Shown piece by piece: positions 1 through 7,108 of a stretch of 23,817 nucleotides of DNA (within the stretch, counting starts at the first letter, position 1; each line of letters begins with the position of its first letter). The position numbers were made by a program, and so were the translations under genes. The DNA is from an uncultured Desulfuromonadales bacterium (GTDB lineage Bacteria > Desulfobacterota > Desulfuromonadia > Desulfuromonadales > Geopsychrobacteraceae). The stretch spans positions 1 to 23,817 of the forward strand of contig CAMYNC010000047.1 of NCBI GenBank assembly GCA_947259685.1. The letters are read 5' to 3'. The notes under the pieces are model-generated. The model saw only the letters and a list, made by a program, of their open reading frames with translations. It was not told the origin of the DNA and made no database searches.

Positions 1-213
1 GCCTGTGCCTCGCATATCCGGCAGGTGGGCCGCGCCGGACAGATAGCGGGCATTGCCGAGATAGCCGACCTCGTCTGCCAGAATGAGCGGCTGATCCACC
101 TGCAGCCCCGAAAGCAGATGGATCAGGACGAGCCCCAGATAGGGCAACAGCTGGCCGGCAAGCCCCCTGGATCCGAGGCCGCTCGACTCAGAGGTGGCGG
201 ATGCCGAGGTCAC
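1..213 (-). CDS. N-terminal part of a GT-C-like integral membrane protein (runs off the window)
   Basis: Reading the minus strand from a GTG at 213-211 gives an uninterrupted frame to the window edge. It holds a short Ser/Thr-rich leader, a hydrophobic helix (QLLPYLGLVLIHLLSG), then DQPLILADEVGYLGNARYL. An acidic pair just after the first membrane helix, followed by Y..NARYL, is how many GT-C fold (PMT/ArnT-like) glycosyltransferases begin; these transfer sugars from polyprenyl-phosphate donors at the outer face of the inner membrane. A weak purine-rich stretch (AAGAGA) lies about five bases before the GTG, so the start is tentative, and the frame stays open upstream of it. Only about 71 codons are visible and the family call is an inference from pattern, not a full domain. 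The gene diverges from msrA. Confidence 0.4.
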   Translation of the reverse strand, partial: MTSASATSESSGLGSRGLAGQLLPYLGLVLIHLLSGLQVDQPLILADEVGYLGNARYLSGAAHLPDMRGTG

Positions 214-416
214 TCGTGTCTCTTGGCCGCCAGCGACGTTGTCCGCGAGGATGGACAGCCTACCAACCGCCCACCGCCTCCGCAACGCGCCGGCCCGAAC
301 CTCTCGACCATCCTCTGCAAGACACCGTATCTGCCTGAATCTGCCGCGTCACGCACCGTCGAGGCGCTGGTTCGGGCGACGGCGTCCGGGTACAATCCGC
401 CCCCGGAGGAGAGGCA

Positions 417-890
417 ATGACCGAAACCGCAACGTTCGCCGCCGGCTGCTTCTGGGGCGTCGAGGTGACCTTTCGCAACGTCGAAGGCGTGCTCGACGCC
501 ATCGTCGGCTACACCGGCGGCAAGACCGAGAGCCCGACCTACGAGCAGGTCTGCAACGACGGCACCGGCCACGCCGAGGCTGTCGAGGTGGTCTTCGATC
601 CCGAGCACGTCTCCTTCGACGAGCTGCTCGAGGTCTTCTGGCAGAACCACGACCCGACCCAGGTCAACCGCCAGGGGCCGGACTACGGCAGCCAGTATCG
701 CTCGGCGATCTTCTTCCACTCACCGCAGCAGGACGAGACGGCGCGCCGGTCCAAGGAGGCGCTCGACGCCTCCGGCCGGTTGTCGCGGCCGGTGGCCACC
801 GAGATCACCCCCGCGACGACCTTCTGGCCGGCCGAGGAGTACCACCAGCGCTATCTCGAGAAGCGCGGCCAGGCGACCTGCAAGGTCTGA
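417..890 (+). CDS. msrA: Peptide-methionine (S)-S-oxide reductase MsrA
   Basis: MsrA reduces methionine-S-sulfoxide in free or protein-bound form, repairing oxidised proteins with thioredoxin as electron donor; the absence of a signal peptide points to the cytoplasm. The 157-residue product starts with the family hallmark: GCFWG at residues 10-14 with catalytic Cys11. GYTGG (about 32-36) and the YGSQYRS and EEYHQ-YL blocks follow in the usual order. A cysteine three residues from the end (Cys155) is a plausible resolving cysteine. The length is that of a single-domain MsrA with no MsrB fusion. The ATG is preceded by a strong GGAGGAGAG at 405-412. Composition is very GC-rich, unlike the UbiB gene that follows. 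The gene converges on the TonB-receptor tail with only about 35 bases between them. Confidence 0.96.
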   Translation: MTETATFAAGCFWGVEVTFRNVEGVLDAIVGYTGGKTESPTYEQVCNDGTGHAEAVEVVFDPEHVSFDELLEVFWQNHDPTQVNRQGPDYGSQYRSAIFFHSPQQDETARRSKEALDASGRLSRPVATEITPATTFWPAEEYHQRYLEKRGQATCKV

Positions 891-925
891 CAGCCCACAG
901 ATTCCTGGGAGTGTCTGGCTGAGGA

Positions 926-1085
926 TCAGGAGTCGCTTGGCTGCCAGCTGACGCCGATCCCCAGGGAGCGCCCGGGCGCCAGGGGTACCTTGTCGTCGGC
1001 CGAGTTGAAGTAGCGCTCGTCGAGGAGGTTGCGCGCGCTGAGGCGCAGCTCGAAGCCGGCAGCGATTTCGCAGCGTACGCCCGCT
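926..1085 (-). pseudogene. C-terminal tail of a TonB-dependent receptor, fused in frame to UbiB
   Basis: The last 50 or so codons of the minus-strand frame ending at 926 are not UbiB-like. They read AGVRCE, then GFELRLSARNLLDERYF, then LAPGRSLGIGVSWQ. The pattern of xxLRLSARNLLDERYF followed by a PGRS-xGIGVSW strand is the closing beta-strands of a TonB-dependent outer-membrane receptor barrel. The plug and the rest of the barrel are absent; upstream the frame passes straight into the membrane helix of an AarF/UbiB kinase. The stretch is GC-rich like msrA and unlike UbiB. The boundary at about 1078-1090 is my estimate. Either a recombination removed most of the receptor gene or two unrelated sequences were joined during assembly. 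Confidence 0.7.
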
Positions 1086-2626
1086 GACAGCAGGCTGGCC
1101 ACAGATAAGTAGAGAGCCCACTGCTGTTGCAGCTGTTGGAAGTAAAATGCCAGCGCCAGAAAAAAGATCAGCCAGCCAAGCGTCCTTAGATATTTGCCGA
1201 GCCGCTCCAGAAGGTATTGCCGGTCGGCAGCGGCCATCCGCACCATCAAATCCCCCTGCTCGGCAAGTTCAACCACTTTGCGCGCTTTCATCACTGTCAA
1301 CGGTAATTGCAGAACTTCATGGCGCAGCTTTTCCAGTGGCAGGCGATCCTCACCGAGGGCGCGCGGCAGGTTCTCTTTTAAGATCGGCAGGATGTCCTTG
1401 ATGCCGTTGAAATTCTCGATGTACTGAGTTCCGAGCCCTTCGATCAGTGAGCTGACCCGCATCACGTAAATCACGTCCTGCGGCAACTTGAACGGCTGAT
1501 CTTGCAGCAGCTCGAGAATACCGAAGGCCAGATCCTGCATGCTCGAGGCGTCGAGATGCTGATTGTCGAAAATATTGAAGAGACTTTCGGCGACACTGCC
1601 TAAGGCCGCAAAGTCTGAATCTTCGGTCAAAATACCCATCTTGCGCGTGGCACTGACCAGCAGCTCGAAATCTCTTTCATAGGCTGCCTTGACGGCATAG
1701 ATCATCGCCTCGCGCATCTGCTGGGGAATCCGGCTGACCATGCCGAAATCGAGCAGGATCAGTTCGCCGCTTGGGCTGACCAGCAGGTTGCCGGGATGGG
1801 GATCGGCATGAAAGTAGCCTTTGATCAGCATCTGTTCGGTGTAGAAGAGCACCAGCTGCTGCATCAGCCGATCGAAGGTCACATCGAGCTTTGCCATCGC
1901 ATCGACATCATCAACCCGCGCGCCTTCTTCAAAACTCATCACCAGGGCATAATCAGAGCAGTAATCTTTGTAGACCAGCGGGAAACGCACTCCGGAGTCC
2001 GCATAAACTTGGCTGAAATGTTCCAGGTTGGCCAGCTCCTGCTGCATACTGACTTCCTGCAGAATGACCCGGGTGAAAGCTCGCAGGACCGACTCAATCG
2101 AATGGCGGGTCTGATCGGTAAACAGGGGGCGGAAGATTTTCTGGAACAGATTGAGCAGAAAAATATCGATGCGGACCTGCAACTGGATGTTTTCCCGCAG
2201 CAGCTTGACAGCCACAACCCTATCTGTCACCTGCAGTTTGGCCTTGTGCACCTGGCCGATCGAAGCGCTGGCCAGCGGCTGTTCGTCAAACCAGCTGAAG
2301 ACTGCGGGATCGGGAAAGGCACGACGGAACGCCCGCAGGCGGTGACGTTCACTCATCGCCGGCATCCGATCGTGCAGTTGGCGTAACGCCTGCAGATATT
2401 CCTGATCGAAAAAATCCGCACGGGTTGCCAGGACCTGGGCCAACTTGAGGAAACTGGCCCCGAGTGTGCGGATGTTGTCAACCAGCCTGTCAGGAGACAG
2501 AGGTCGCCAGAGTAGCCAGCGTTGCCGCCGCCGAAACAGCAGAAAAACCGTGGTCAAAAAACGGAAAATCGCATAACTGCGCTGGGGGCGGCAGTAATAT
2601 ATGACGAGAAAAAATCGGCGGAGCAC
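926..2626 (-). CDS. UbiB/AarF (ABC1) family atypical kinase, chimeric 3' end
   Basis: This is an ABC1/UbiB-family protein, a membrane-associated atypical kinase/ATPase. Members support ubiquinone or other prenyl-lipid metabolism; the substrate here cannot be told. Visible signatures in order are a KLAQ form of the family's KxGQ motif in the N-terminal extension, the Ala-rich loop LASASIGQVH, VAVKL with the nucleotide-binding lysine, HADPHPGNLL in the catalytic loop, and LDFGMVSR with the metal-binding DFG. One hydrophobic helix (LGWLIFFLALAFYF) lies near the end, where family members have terminal membrane helices. The start is GTG at 2626-2624, one base after the phasin stop, so the two genes are probably translationally coupled. 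After about residue 512 the reading frame becomes a TonB-receptor tail, so the true C-terminus is lost or replaced. The kinase core looks intact. Confidence 0.88.
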   Translation of the reverse strand: MLRRFFLVIYYCRPQRSYAIFRFLTTVFLLFRRRQRWLLWRPLSPDRLVDNIRTLGASFLKLAQVLATRADFFDQEYLQALRQLHDRMPAMSERHRLRAFRRAFPDPAVFSWFDEQPLASASIGQVHKAKLQVTDRVVAVKLLRENIQLQVRIDIFLLNLFQKIFRPLFTDQTRHSIESVLRAFTRVILQEVSMQQELANLEHFSQVYADSGVRFPLVYKDYCSDYALVMSFEEGARVDDVDAMAKLDVTFDRLMQQLVLFYTEQMLIKGYFHADPHPGNLLVSPSGELILLDFGMVSRIPQQMREAMIYAVKAAYERDFELLVSATRKMGILTEDSDFAALGSVAESLFNIFDNQHLDASSMQDLAFGILELLQDQPFKLPQDVIYVMRVSSLIEGLGTQYIENFNGIKDILPILKENLPRALGEDRLPLEKLRHEVLQLPLTVMKARKVVELAEQGDLMVRMAAADRQYLLERLGKYLRTLGWLIFFLALAFYFQQLQQQWALYLSVASLLSAGVRCEIAAGFELRLSARNLLDERYFNSADDKVPLAPGRSLGIGVSWQPSDS

Positions 2627-2627
2627 G

Positions 2628-2903
2628 TCACTTTTCCAGCTCTTTTTTCAGCTGCTCCAGATCATCCTTGGTCGCCAGGTTTAACTCGTCAACAACCTCT
2701 TTGAATATGTCCTTGAGCATCCCCTTGAATTGATCCTTCTCCTGCTCGCCGCGCTGTGCCATCTCATCAAAGAAGGTGCGGGCGTTCTCCTCGCTCTTTT
2801 CTTGCCAGCCTTTGAGCTCTTCATTGCTCGCTTCGATCTTTTCCTTCACCGTGAGGGCGCCGCCGAGGACCGCATAAAAGAGTTGTTCGAGATTTTTGTC
2901 CAT
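2628..2903 (-). CDS. Phasin-like small helical protein
   Basis: This 91-residue protein is charged and almost wholly alpha-helical. A short amphipathic N-terminus (LEQLFYAVLGGAL) is followed by Lys/Glu-rich heptad-like sequence ending DLEQLKKELEK. Small proteins of this look are usually called phasin family or PHA-synthesis regulator-like and are often placed next to an AarF/UbiB gene, as here; they are thought to coat granules or assist membrane-associated partners. No catalytic residues are visible. The start has a clear AAAGGAG ribosome site eight bases upstream. The gene is first in a two-gene operon with the UbiB kinase and diverges from the CarH/LitR-type regulator. The shared intergenic region carries a palindrome overlapping this gene's predicted -35, so the regulator may control it. 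The phasin call rests on length, composition and context. Confidence 0.72.
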   Translation of the reverse strand: MDKNLEQLFYAVLGGALTVKEKIEASNEELKGWQEKSEENARTFFDEMAQRGEQEKDQFKGMLKDIFKEVVDELNLATKDDLEQLKKELEK

Positions 2904-2953
2904 CTGCTGCTCCTTTGTTTTGAATTATGACTTGATTTGTCATACTTCTCTGT

Positions 2954-2983
2954 ATAGTATTACATCAAATACATATTTGTCTA
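2954..2983 (-). promoter_or_regulatory. Predicted sigma-70 promoter of the phasin-ubiB operon
   Basis: On the minus strand TAGACA (2983-2978) and TACTAT (2959-2954) are separated by 18 bases, about 50 bases before the phasin start codon. The -35 lies inside the TTGTC-TAG-GACAA palindrome, so a protein bound there would occlude RNA polymerase. This is a pattern match only. Confidence 0.4.
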
Positions 2984-2989
2984 GGACAA
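2975..2989. promoter_or_regulatory. Candidate operator (palindrome) between phasin and carH/litR-type genes
   Basis: TTGTC at 2977-2981 and GACAA at 2985-2989 form a palindrome with a TAG centre, ending three bases before the regulator's ATG; the AGGA inside it is also that gene's only Shine-Dalgarno candidate. The 14-mer ATTTGTCTAGGACA occurs again, identically, before the MoaD-like gene at 7556. A MerR-family regulator encoded next to the site, with a second copy elsewhere, suggests autoregulation and a small regulon. Binding is inferred. Confidence 0.5.
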
Positions 2990-2992
2990 AAA

Positions 2993-3873
2993 ATGACGAT
3001 TCAACAACTCAGTCAAGAAATCGGTATTGGCATCGACACCTTACGCATTTGGGAACGTCGCTATGGCTTCCCGATCCCCGGTCGCGATGCCCGCGGTCAC
3101 CGCAGCTACTCCCTGAAACAGGTCGAGGAGCTGCGCGTGGTCAAGAATCTGCAGAGTTTCGGGCAGCGGCCGGGGAAAATTTTTTCTCTTACTTCTGGCC
3201 AGCGGCGCGAATTGCTTGAGGAGCTGACCACCCAGAGCCTGCCAGAGGATTGCGGTCTACAAAAATTGGTTTACGATCTGAGCCCATCGGAAATCGTTGC
3301 GGAAATGTCCAGACAGCTGCAATCACTCGGTCTGGTTAACTTCGTTCACCAGTACGCTGTTCCACTGCTCCAACTGCTCGATCATGGCTGGAGCAGTGGC
3401 CAGCTGAGCATCGCCCGCGAACACCTGATCTCCGACCAGCTGGAGAACCTGCTGCGGCCGAAACTGACCGGCAACGCAGCGAGTCCGAGCCTATCGATAC
3501 TCTTTTTGACCCTGAGCGGCGAACGTCATAAGCTTGGCCTGCTGCTGGCGGCGGTGCTGTTCGAGCAGGCCGGGGTTCCGGCGCTCTGGCTCAGCGAGGA
3601 GTTGCCGCCGAAATACCGGCGCTGGCTGGAGAGTTGGGAGTTGCCGGTGTCGCCCTGTCGTTCAGCGGCCACTACGCACCGCGGCAGGCCAAGCAAGACT
3701 TGAGCAGCCTGCGGCAAGATCTCGATCCGGCCATCAAGATCATCGCTGGTGGTCACGCCGCCCGGCAGGTCAGATGCCTGCCGAATCTGCTGATCTGTAC
3801 CGACCTGCGACAGATCGAGCAGCTGACGAAGCGCTATTTTCAGCTACCAATTCACAAAAAGGAGCGGTCATGA
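2993..3873 (+). CDS. CarH/LitR-type MerR regulator with B12-binding domain, frameshifted
   Basis: This is a light-sensing type of transcription factor. CarH/LitR proteins bind adenosylcobalamin, repress in the dark as tetramers, and release DNA when light breaks the Co-C bond. The N-terminus is a MerR helix-turn-helix (LSQEIGIGIDTLRIWERRYG, then a GHRSYS wing). The helical bundle carries the CarH signature W-x9-EH (Trp133, Glu143, His144). The B12 fold has ExHxxG at 177-182 (ERHKLG), whose His179 should be the lower cobalt ligand. The residue after Trp133 is Ser, where Thermus CarH has its second histidine ligand. After Trp215 the frame breaks. Inserting one G into the GGG at 3636-3638 joins it to the frame continuing GVAGVALSFSGHY, and IIAGGHAARQV to the stop at 3873, giving a normal length of about 293 aa. 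That stop overlaps the next ATG by four bases (ATGA), which supports the longer frame. Sequencing error or genuine mutation cannot be told apart here. Confidence 0.82.
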
Positions 3874-4256
3874 ATCTGAAGGCTTATTTTTCTGAAACGA
3901 AAGGAGTCGGGATCCTCTCCACTGCCGACGCAGAGGGTCGGGTCGATGCCGCCATCTACGCGCGTCCACATTTTATGGAGGACGGCACTTTGGCGATGAT
4001 CATGCGCGACCGCTTGAGCCATAAGAACCTGCAGGAAAACCCTTACGCAGCCTACCTCTTCATGGAGGCGGCGCCCGGTTACCAAGGAGTACGCCTCTAC
4101 CTGAGAAAGGTAGGCGAAGATACCGACCTGGAGCTGATCGCTCGGCTGACCCGGCGCTCGCTGACGCCGGAGGAGGATCAGGCCAAAGGACCGAAGTTTA
4201 TGGTTTACTTCCAGGTTGAAAAGGCACTCAGGCTGATCGGCGGAGAAGAGCTGTGA
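3870..4256 (+). CDS. Pyridoxamine 5'-phosphate oxidase-like FMN split-barrel protein
   Basis: This 128-residue protein resembles small members of the pyridoxamine-phosphate-oxidase-like split-barrel family, which typically bind FMN or haem-related cofactors as dimers. Visible family features are the opening strand GVGILSTADAEGRVDAAIYARP, the central LAMIMRDRLSHKNLQENPYAAYLF block (a helix after the barrel strand contacting the flavin phosphate in relatives), and a closing VYFQVEKALRLIGGEEL. The start is ATG at 3870 with AAGGAG at 3859-3864; it overlaps the regulator's stop as ATGA and its own stop overlaps the next GTG. It is therefore the second gene of a tightly coupled operon. The substrate is unknown; true PdxH is unlikely because the protein is too short. 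Confidence 0.82.
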   Translation: MNLKAYFSETKGVGILSTADAEGRVDAAIYARPHFMEDGTLAMIMRDRLSHKNLQENPYAAYLFMEAAPGYQGVRLYLRKVGEDTDLELIARLTRRSLTPEEDQAKGPKFMVYFQVEKALRLIGGEEL

Positions 4257-4711
4257 AAATTATCCTGTTAGTGGTTCTCGGTTGCTTTGCTCTTCTGCTG
4301 ACGGGGTGTGCTGGTGCGCGCAAAACGGAAAAACCCGGCCTGCGCCATGGTCAGCTCCGTCCCTGCCCCGACGCACCGAACTGCGTCTCCAGCACAGCGA
4401 CTGTGGCCGCACGGCAGGTCAGCCCGTTCGAATTACAGGTTGCCCCGGCCGCAGCCTGGGTTGCGTTACAGAAGACAATTCCGGAGCTGCCGCGCACTCA
4501 GATCATCTCAGTCACCGACAACTATATCCACGCTGAGTGTCGCAGCGCCGTTTTCGGATTTATCGATGATCTGGAGTTGCAGTTGCAGCCAGATAAACAG
4601 CAGATCGCGGTTCGCTCGGCCGCCCGCCTCGGTCACTATGATTTTGGCGTCAACCACAAGCGGGTTGAAGAATTGCGCCGAAAGTTGCGCGCTGCCGGGG
4701 TGGTGCGCTGA
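4253..4711 (+). CDS. DUF1499 family lipoprotein
   Basis: The 152-residue product begins with a lipoprotein signal: a Lys, a hydrophobic stretch and the lipobox LLTGC with Cys19, so it should be anchored to a membrane outside the cytoplasm. The mature part shows the DUF1499 pattern: CPDAPNCVSS near the front, a central D-x-YIHAECRS-x-FGFIDDLE block, and the closing RSAARLGHYDFGVNHKRVEELR. The biochemical function of DUF1499 is not known. It starts at GTG 4253, overlapping the previous stop by four bases, and lies in the regulator operon. DUF1499 genes are often seen near CarH/LitR-type regulators, so a role in a light- or oxidative-stress response is a reasonable but unproven guess. Confidence 0.86.
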   Translation: MKIILLVVLGCFALLLTGCAGARKTEKPGLRHGQLRPCPDAPNCVSSTATVAARQVSPFELQVAPAAAWVALQKTIPELPRTQIISVTDNYIHAECRSAVFGFIDDLELQLQPDKQQIAVRSAARLGHYDFGVNHKRVEELRRKLRAAGVVR

Positions 4712-4760
4712 CGAGACGGTGCGGCTGTTAAATTTCCAGCGCCCCAGAGAAGGTTGAAAA

Positions 4761-5762
4761 ATGGATTCACTGACCCAAATGACCCTCGGCGCCGCCGTCG
4801 GGGAAGCGGTCCTCGGTCGAAAAGTCGGCCGCAAGGCAGCACTCTGGGGCGCTGTTATCGGAACTCTGCCCGATCTGGACGTTTTCATTCCTTTTGCTGA
4901 CCCGGTCAAGGACTTCACCTATCACCGCAGTTTCAGCCACTCGATTTTCGTACTCACACTGCTGACGCCGCTGCTGGTCTGGCTGATCCGCAAAATGCAC
5001 CCGAATGACAGCGAACATAAAAACGCCTGGCTCTGGCTGACCTGGCTGGTCTTCATGACCCATATCCTGCTCGACTGCCTGACCGTCTACGGCACCCAGA
5101 TATTCTGGCCCTTTTGGAGCTACCCAATCGGCCTTGGCTCAGTCTTCATCATCGACCCCTTCTACACGGTGCCCTTACTGGTCGGTGTCATCGGAGCCTT
5201 GCTGCTGAGTCGCGACAGGAACCGCGGGCATCTGCTTAATCGCGTTACCTTAACCTTGAGCAGTCTTTACCTGGTGTGGAGCATCGCGGCCCAAAGCTAC
5301 GTCACTAGCTCGGTTGAAGAATCTCTGGCGCATCAATCGGTTACCTACGAAAAACTGCTGGTCAGCGCCGGGCCGCTCAACACGCTCCTCTGGCGGATCG
5401 TCGCGATCGAGCCGAATGGAGACTATGTCGAGGGATTTTACTCACTTGCCGATGGTGAACGCATAGTCACGTTAAGCCGGCATCAAAGCAATGAAGCGTT
5501 GCTTCACCCACTCGCCGGGCACTGGCCAGTGGAGCGATTGCGCTGGTTCAGTAAGGGATTTTATAAAGTTTGGCAGGAAGGTGAGATGATTGTGATAACC
5601 GATCTACGTATGGGTGCCGAACCGAGCTATGTATTTTCCTTCGGGGTTGGCAGAACAATACCTAAAACACTAGCGATATCTGCGCGACAACTTCCCCCCA
5701 AACGGGATTTCCGTCTCTTGAAAAAAGCCTGGCAGAGGATCTGGTCAATAAGTGAGAGCTGA
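4761..5762 (+). CDS. YdjM-like membrane-bound metal-dependent hydrolase
   Basis: The 333-residue product belongs to the YdjM/DUF457-type group of inner-membrane proteins annotated as metal-dependent hydrolases. The N-terminal half has the characteristic layout: MDSLTQMTLGAAVGEAVLG, a GTLPDLDVF segment whose acidic residues are conserved, then YHRSFSHSIF with the histidines expected to bind metal. Several hydrophobic helices follow (IFVLTLLTPLLVWLI, WLTWLVFMTHILLDCLTVYG, VPLLVGVIGALLLS), then a long soluble C-terminal domain. It lies 49 bases after the DUF1499 gene, same strand, probably the last gene of the regulator operon. Its substrate is unknown. Confidence 0.85.
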   Translation: MDSLTQMTLGAAVGEAVLGRKVGRKAALWGAVIGTLPDLDVFIPFADPVKDFTYHRSFSHSIFVLTLLTPLLVWLIRKMHPNDSEHKNAWLWLTWLVFMTHILLDCLTVYGTQIFWPFWSYPIGLGSVFIIDPFYTVPLLVGVIGALLLSRDRNRGHLLNRVTLTLSSLYLVWSIAAQSYVTSSVEESLAHQSVTYEKLLVSAGPLNTLLWRIVAIEPNGDYVEGFYSLADGERIVTLSRHQSNEALLHPLAGHWPVERLRWFSKGFYKVWQEGEMIVITDLRMGAEPSYVFSFGVGRTIPKTLAISARQLPPKRDFRLLKKAWQRIWSISES

Positions 5763-5763
5763 T

Positions 5764-6516
5764 ATGCAGCATCGGCAGAAAAAAATAAAATTTATTCAAC
5801 AGCGCAAATGGCAATATTTTACCCTTGGTGTTTTCATAAGTATTATTGGCCCCATTGGGGAATGGTTGTTTTTAAGAATCTTTTCTGGGTATACAGATGA
5901 TTTCTTATTGCTGACCTATATTTATATAGAAATAGTTGCAATTTCAACGTTTGGTATTTTTGGATATATGGTAGGCAACTACGCTGACAAACTAGAAAAG
6001 TTAGCACTCTATGACAAGTTAACAGGCCTCTATAATAGACATTATTTAATGAAACAATTAAGGGAATTTGTTAGCTTGTGCAATCGATATGGTGAAAAAA
6101 CCAGTTTAATTATGCTGGACCTAGATCATTTTAAAAAGATCAACGATACATATGGCCACACCGTAGGAGACAAAACATTAAAAGCTGTTTCTGATTGCGT
6201 TAAGGAAGAATTGAGAGAAACTGATTTTGGCAGTCGTTATGGTGGAGAAGAATTCATTATTGCTTGTCAACATACAAATTTAGGTGATTGTTACAACTTC
6301 GCTGAGCGCATCCGGCAGGTTATTGAAAATCTAAAAGAGGATAGTTTGGGCTTTCCAGGTCCTCTAACTATTTCAGCAGGTGTTTATGAGATATCTCCAG
6401 ACCAGGACTCATCACTGACACAAATTTTCAATAAGTTAGATAAGGCGCTTTATCAAGCAAAACAGAAAGGTCGAAATAACGTAGTTATTTATGAATCAAG
6501 CGCAAGTGAAAATTAG
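5764..6516 (+). CDS. Membrane diguanylate cyclase (GGDEF)
   Basis: It makes cyclic di-GMP from two GTP at the inner membrane. Two hydrophobic helices lie at about residues 18-40 and 47-72 with no recognisable sensor domain between them. The catalytic domain follows: DKLTGLYNRHYL, a metal-binding LDLDHFKKIND, then GGEEF at 160-164, an active form of the signature. RETD at 151-154, five residues before GGEEF, matches the RxxD inhibitory site, so product feedback is likely. I chose ATG 5764 (GAGAG five bases upstream, two bases after the previous stop); a GTG at 5752 would add four residues. The gene is strikingly AT-rich compared with both sides and uses many A/T-ending codons, which suggests recent transfer. 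Confidence 0.93.
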   Translation: MQHRQKKIKFIQQRKWQYFTLGVFISIIGPIGEWLFLRIFSGYTDDFLLLTYIYIEIVAISTFGIFGYMVGNYADKLEKLALYDKLTGLYNRHYLMKQLREFVSLCNRYGEKTSLIMLDLDHFKKINDTYGHTVGDKTLKAVSDCVKEELRETDFGSRYGGEEFIIACQHTNLGDCYNFAERIRQVIENLKEDSLGFPGPLTISAGVYEISPDQDSSLTQIFNKLDKALYQAKQKGRNNVVIYESSASEN

Positions 6517-6844
6517 TTTTTTAGAATTATGTCTTGAAATCACTATTGTATTTTAACCCATTCTTAAAGAAGCTAGACTGATTGTAAAGAGACCGGTTTT
6601 GTCTGGACAACCTAATGGGGGATTTTCACGTTTCATGAGTAGCCCCAAAACTGATCTCGTAACATCAAAGACATTCTAGTTTGCATTCTGGGAGCGCTCA
6701 GGTGCCCATTCAAAAATCAGGAAATTACTTTTGCAAATGGATTTCGCGCCAGTTCAGCCTATTTTTGTTTTAATGCCAACTAGCGGCCTGTTGTCGGATG
6801 GCATTTGCAAATGTAGTGATTTGCGGAGTTTATAAGAATATCTC
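6517..6844. other. Non-coding stretch with palindromes
   Basis: I see no gene here. It holds a palindrome related to the putative regulator operator (TTGTC-TG-GACAA, 6599-6610), a perfect 12-base palindrome CATTTGCAAATG at 6802-6813 with a near copy TTTGCAAATG at 6729-6738, and a 7-bp inverted repeat AATGCCA (6772-6778) / TGGCATT (6799-6805). None is followed by a convincing T-run in the direction needed for a terminator. Confidence 0.5.
6599..6610. promoter_or_regulatory. Possible additional operator, TTGTC-N2-GACAA
   Basis: The arms TTGTC and GACAA are identical to those beside the CarH/LitR-type gene, but the centre is two bases rather than three. It lies 83 bases after the diguanylate cyclase stop, with no obvious start codon next to it, so its relevance is uncertain. 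Confidence 0.25.
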
Positions 6845-7060
6845 TCAGGCGGCCAACTTCATAATGTCAATGTTGGGCTGAGATTGTGCCTTGAGAACCT
6901 GGTTACGAATTGCGAGCGCCTCTGCGACGATTTTCGTCCAATTGTTTTCGACAATCGCGGCTAGCTCGGTAGATGTAATTTCAATCCGGTTAGCCCGGAT
7001 TGCTTGAGCGTATCTTAAAGCTACTTGATCAAGGGCTTTCTCGTAGAGAGTTTCTTTCAT
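6845..7060 (-). CDS. Hypothetical 71-aa helical protein
   Basis: I do not recognise this protein. It is 71 residues, predicted almost wholly helical, rich in Ala, Ile and Glu, with no signal peptide, membrane helix or cysteine. It opens MKETLYEKALDQVALRYAQA, which has the look of a small regulatory or dimerising helical protein. It is likely real because the ATG is preceded by an excellent AAAGGAGGAG ribosome site at about ten bases, and a well-spaced sigma-54-type -24/-12 promoter lies 34-48 bases upstream. A sigma-54 promoter would tie its expression to an enhancer-binding activator (nitrogen, motility or stress). It sits alone in the AT-rich insert, tail to tail with the diguanylate cyclase gene. 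Confidence 0.68.
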   Translation of the reverse strand: MKETLYEKALDQVALRYAQAIRANRIEITSTELAAIVENNWTKIVAEALAIRNQVLKAQSQPNIDIMKLAA

Positions 7061-7093
7061 CTTACTCCTCCTTTGCTCTTTCTTCTTAATAGA

Positions 7094-7108
7094 GCAAATA
7101 TGAGGCCA
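7094..7108 (-). promoter_or_regulatory. Predicted sigma-54 (-24/-12) promoter
   Basis: Read on the minus strand, TGGCCTCATATTTGC followed by T matches TGGCAC-N5-TTGC with the invariant GG and GC in the correct spacing. It lies 34-48 bases upstream of the 71-aa gene's ATG. The third to sixth positions deviate from consensus. Confidence 0.5.

Noticed and set aside
194..922. Long Arg-rich open frames on both strands across msrA
   Set aside because: They are shadow frames of the GC-rich msrA gene with low-complexity Arg/Pro composition; msrA has the motifs and ribosome site.
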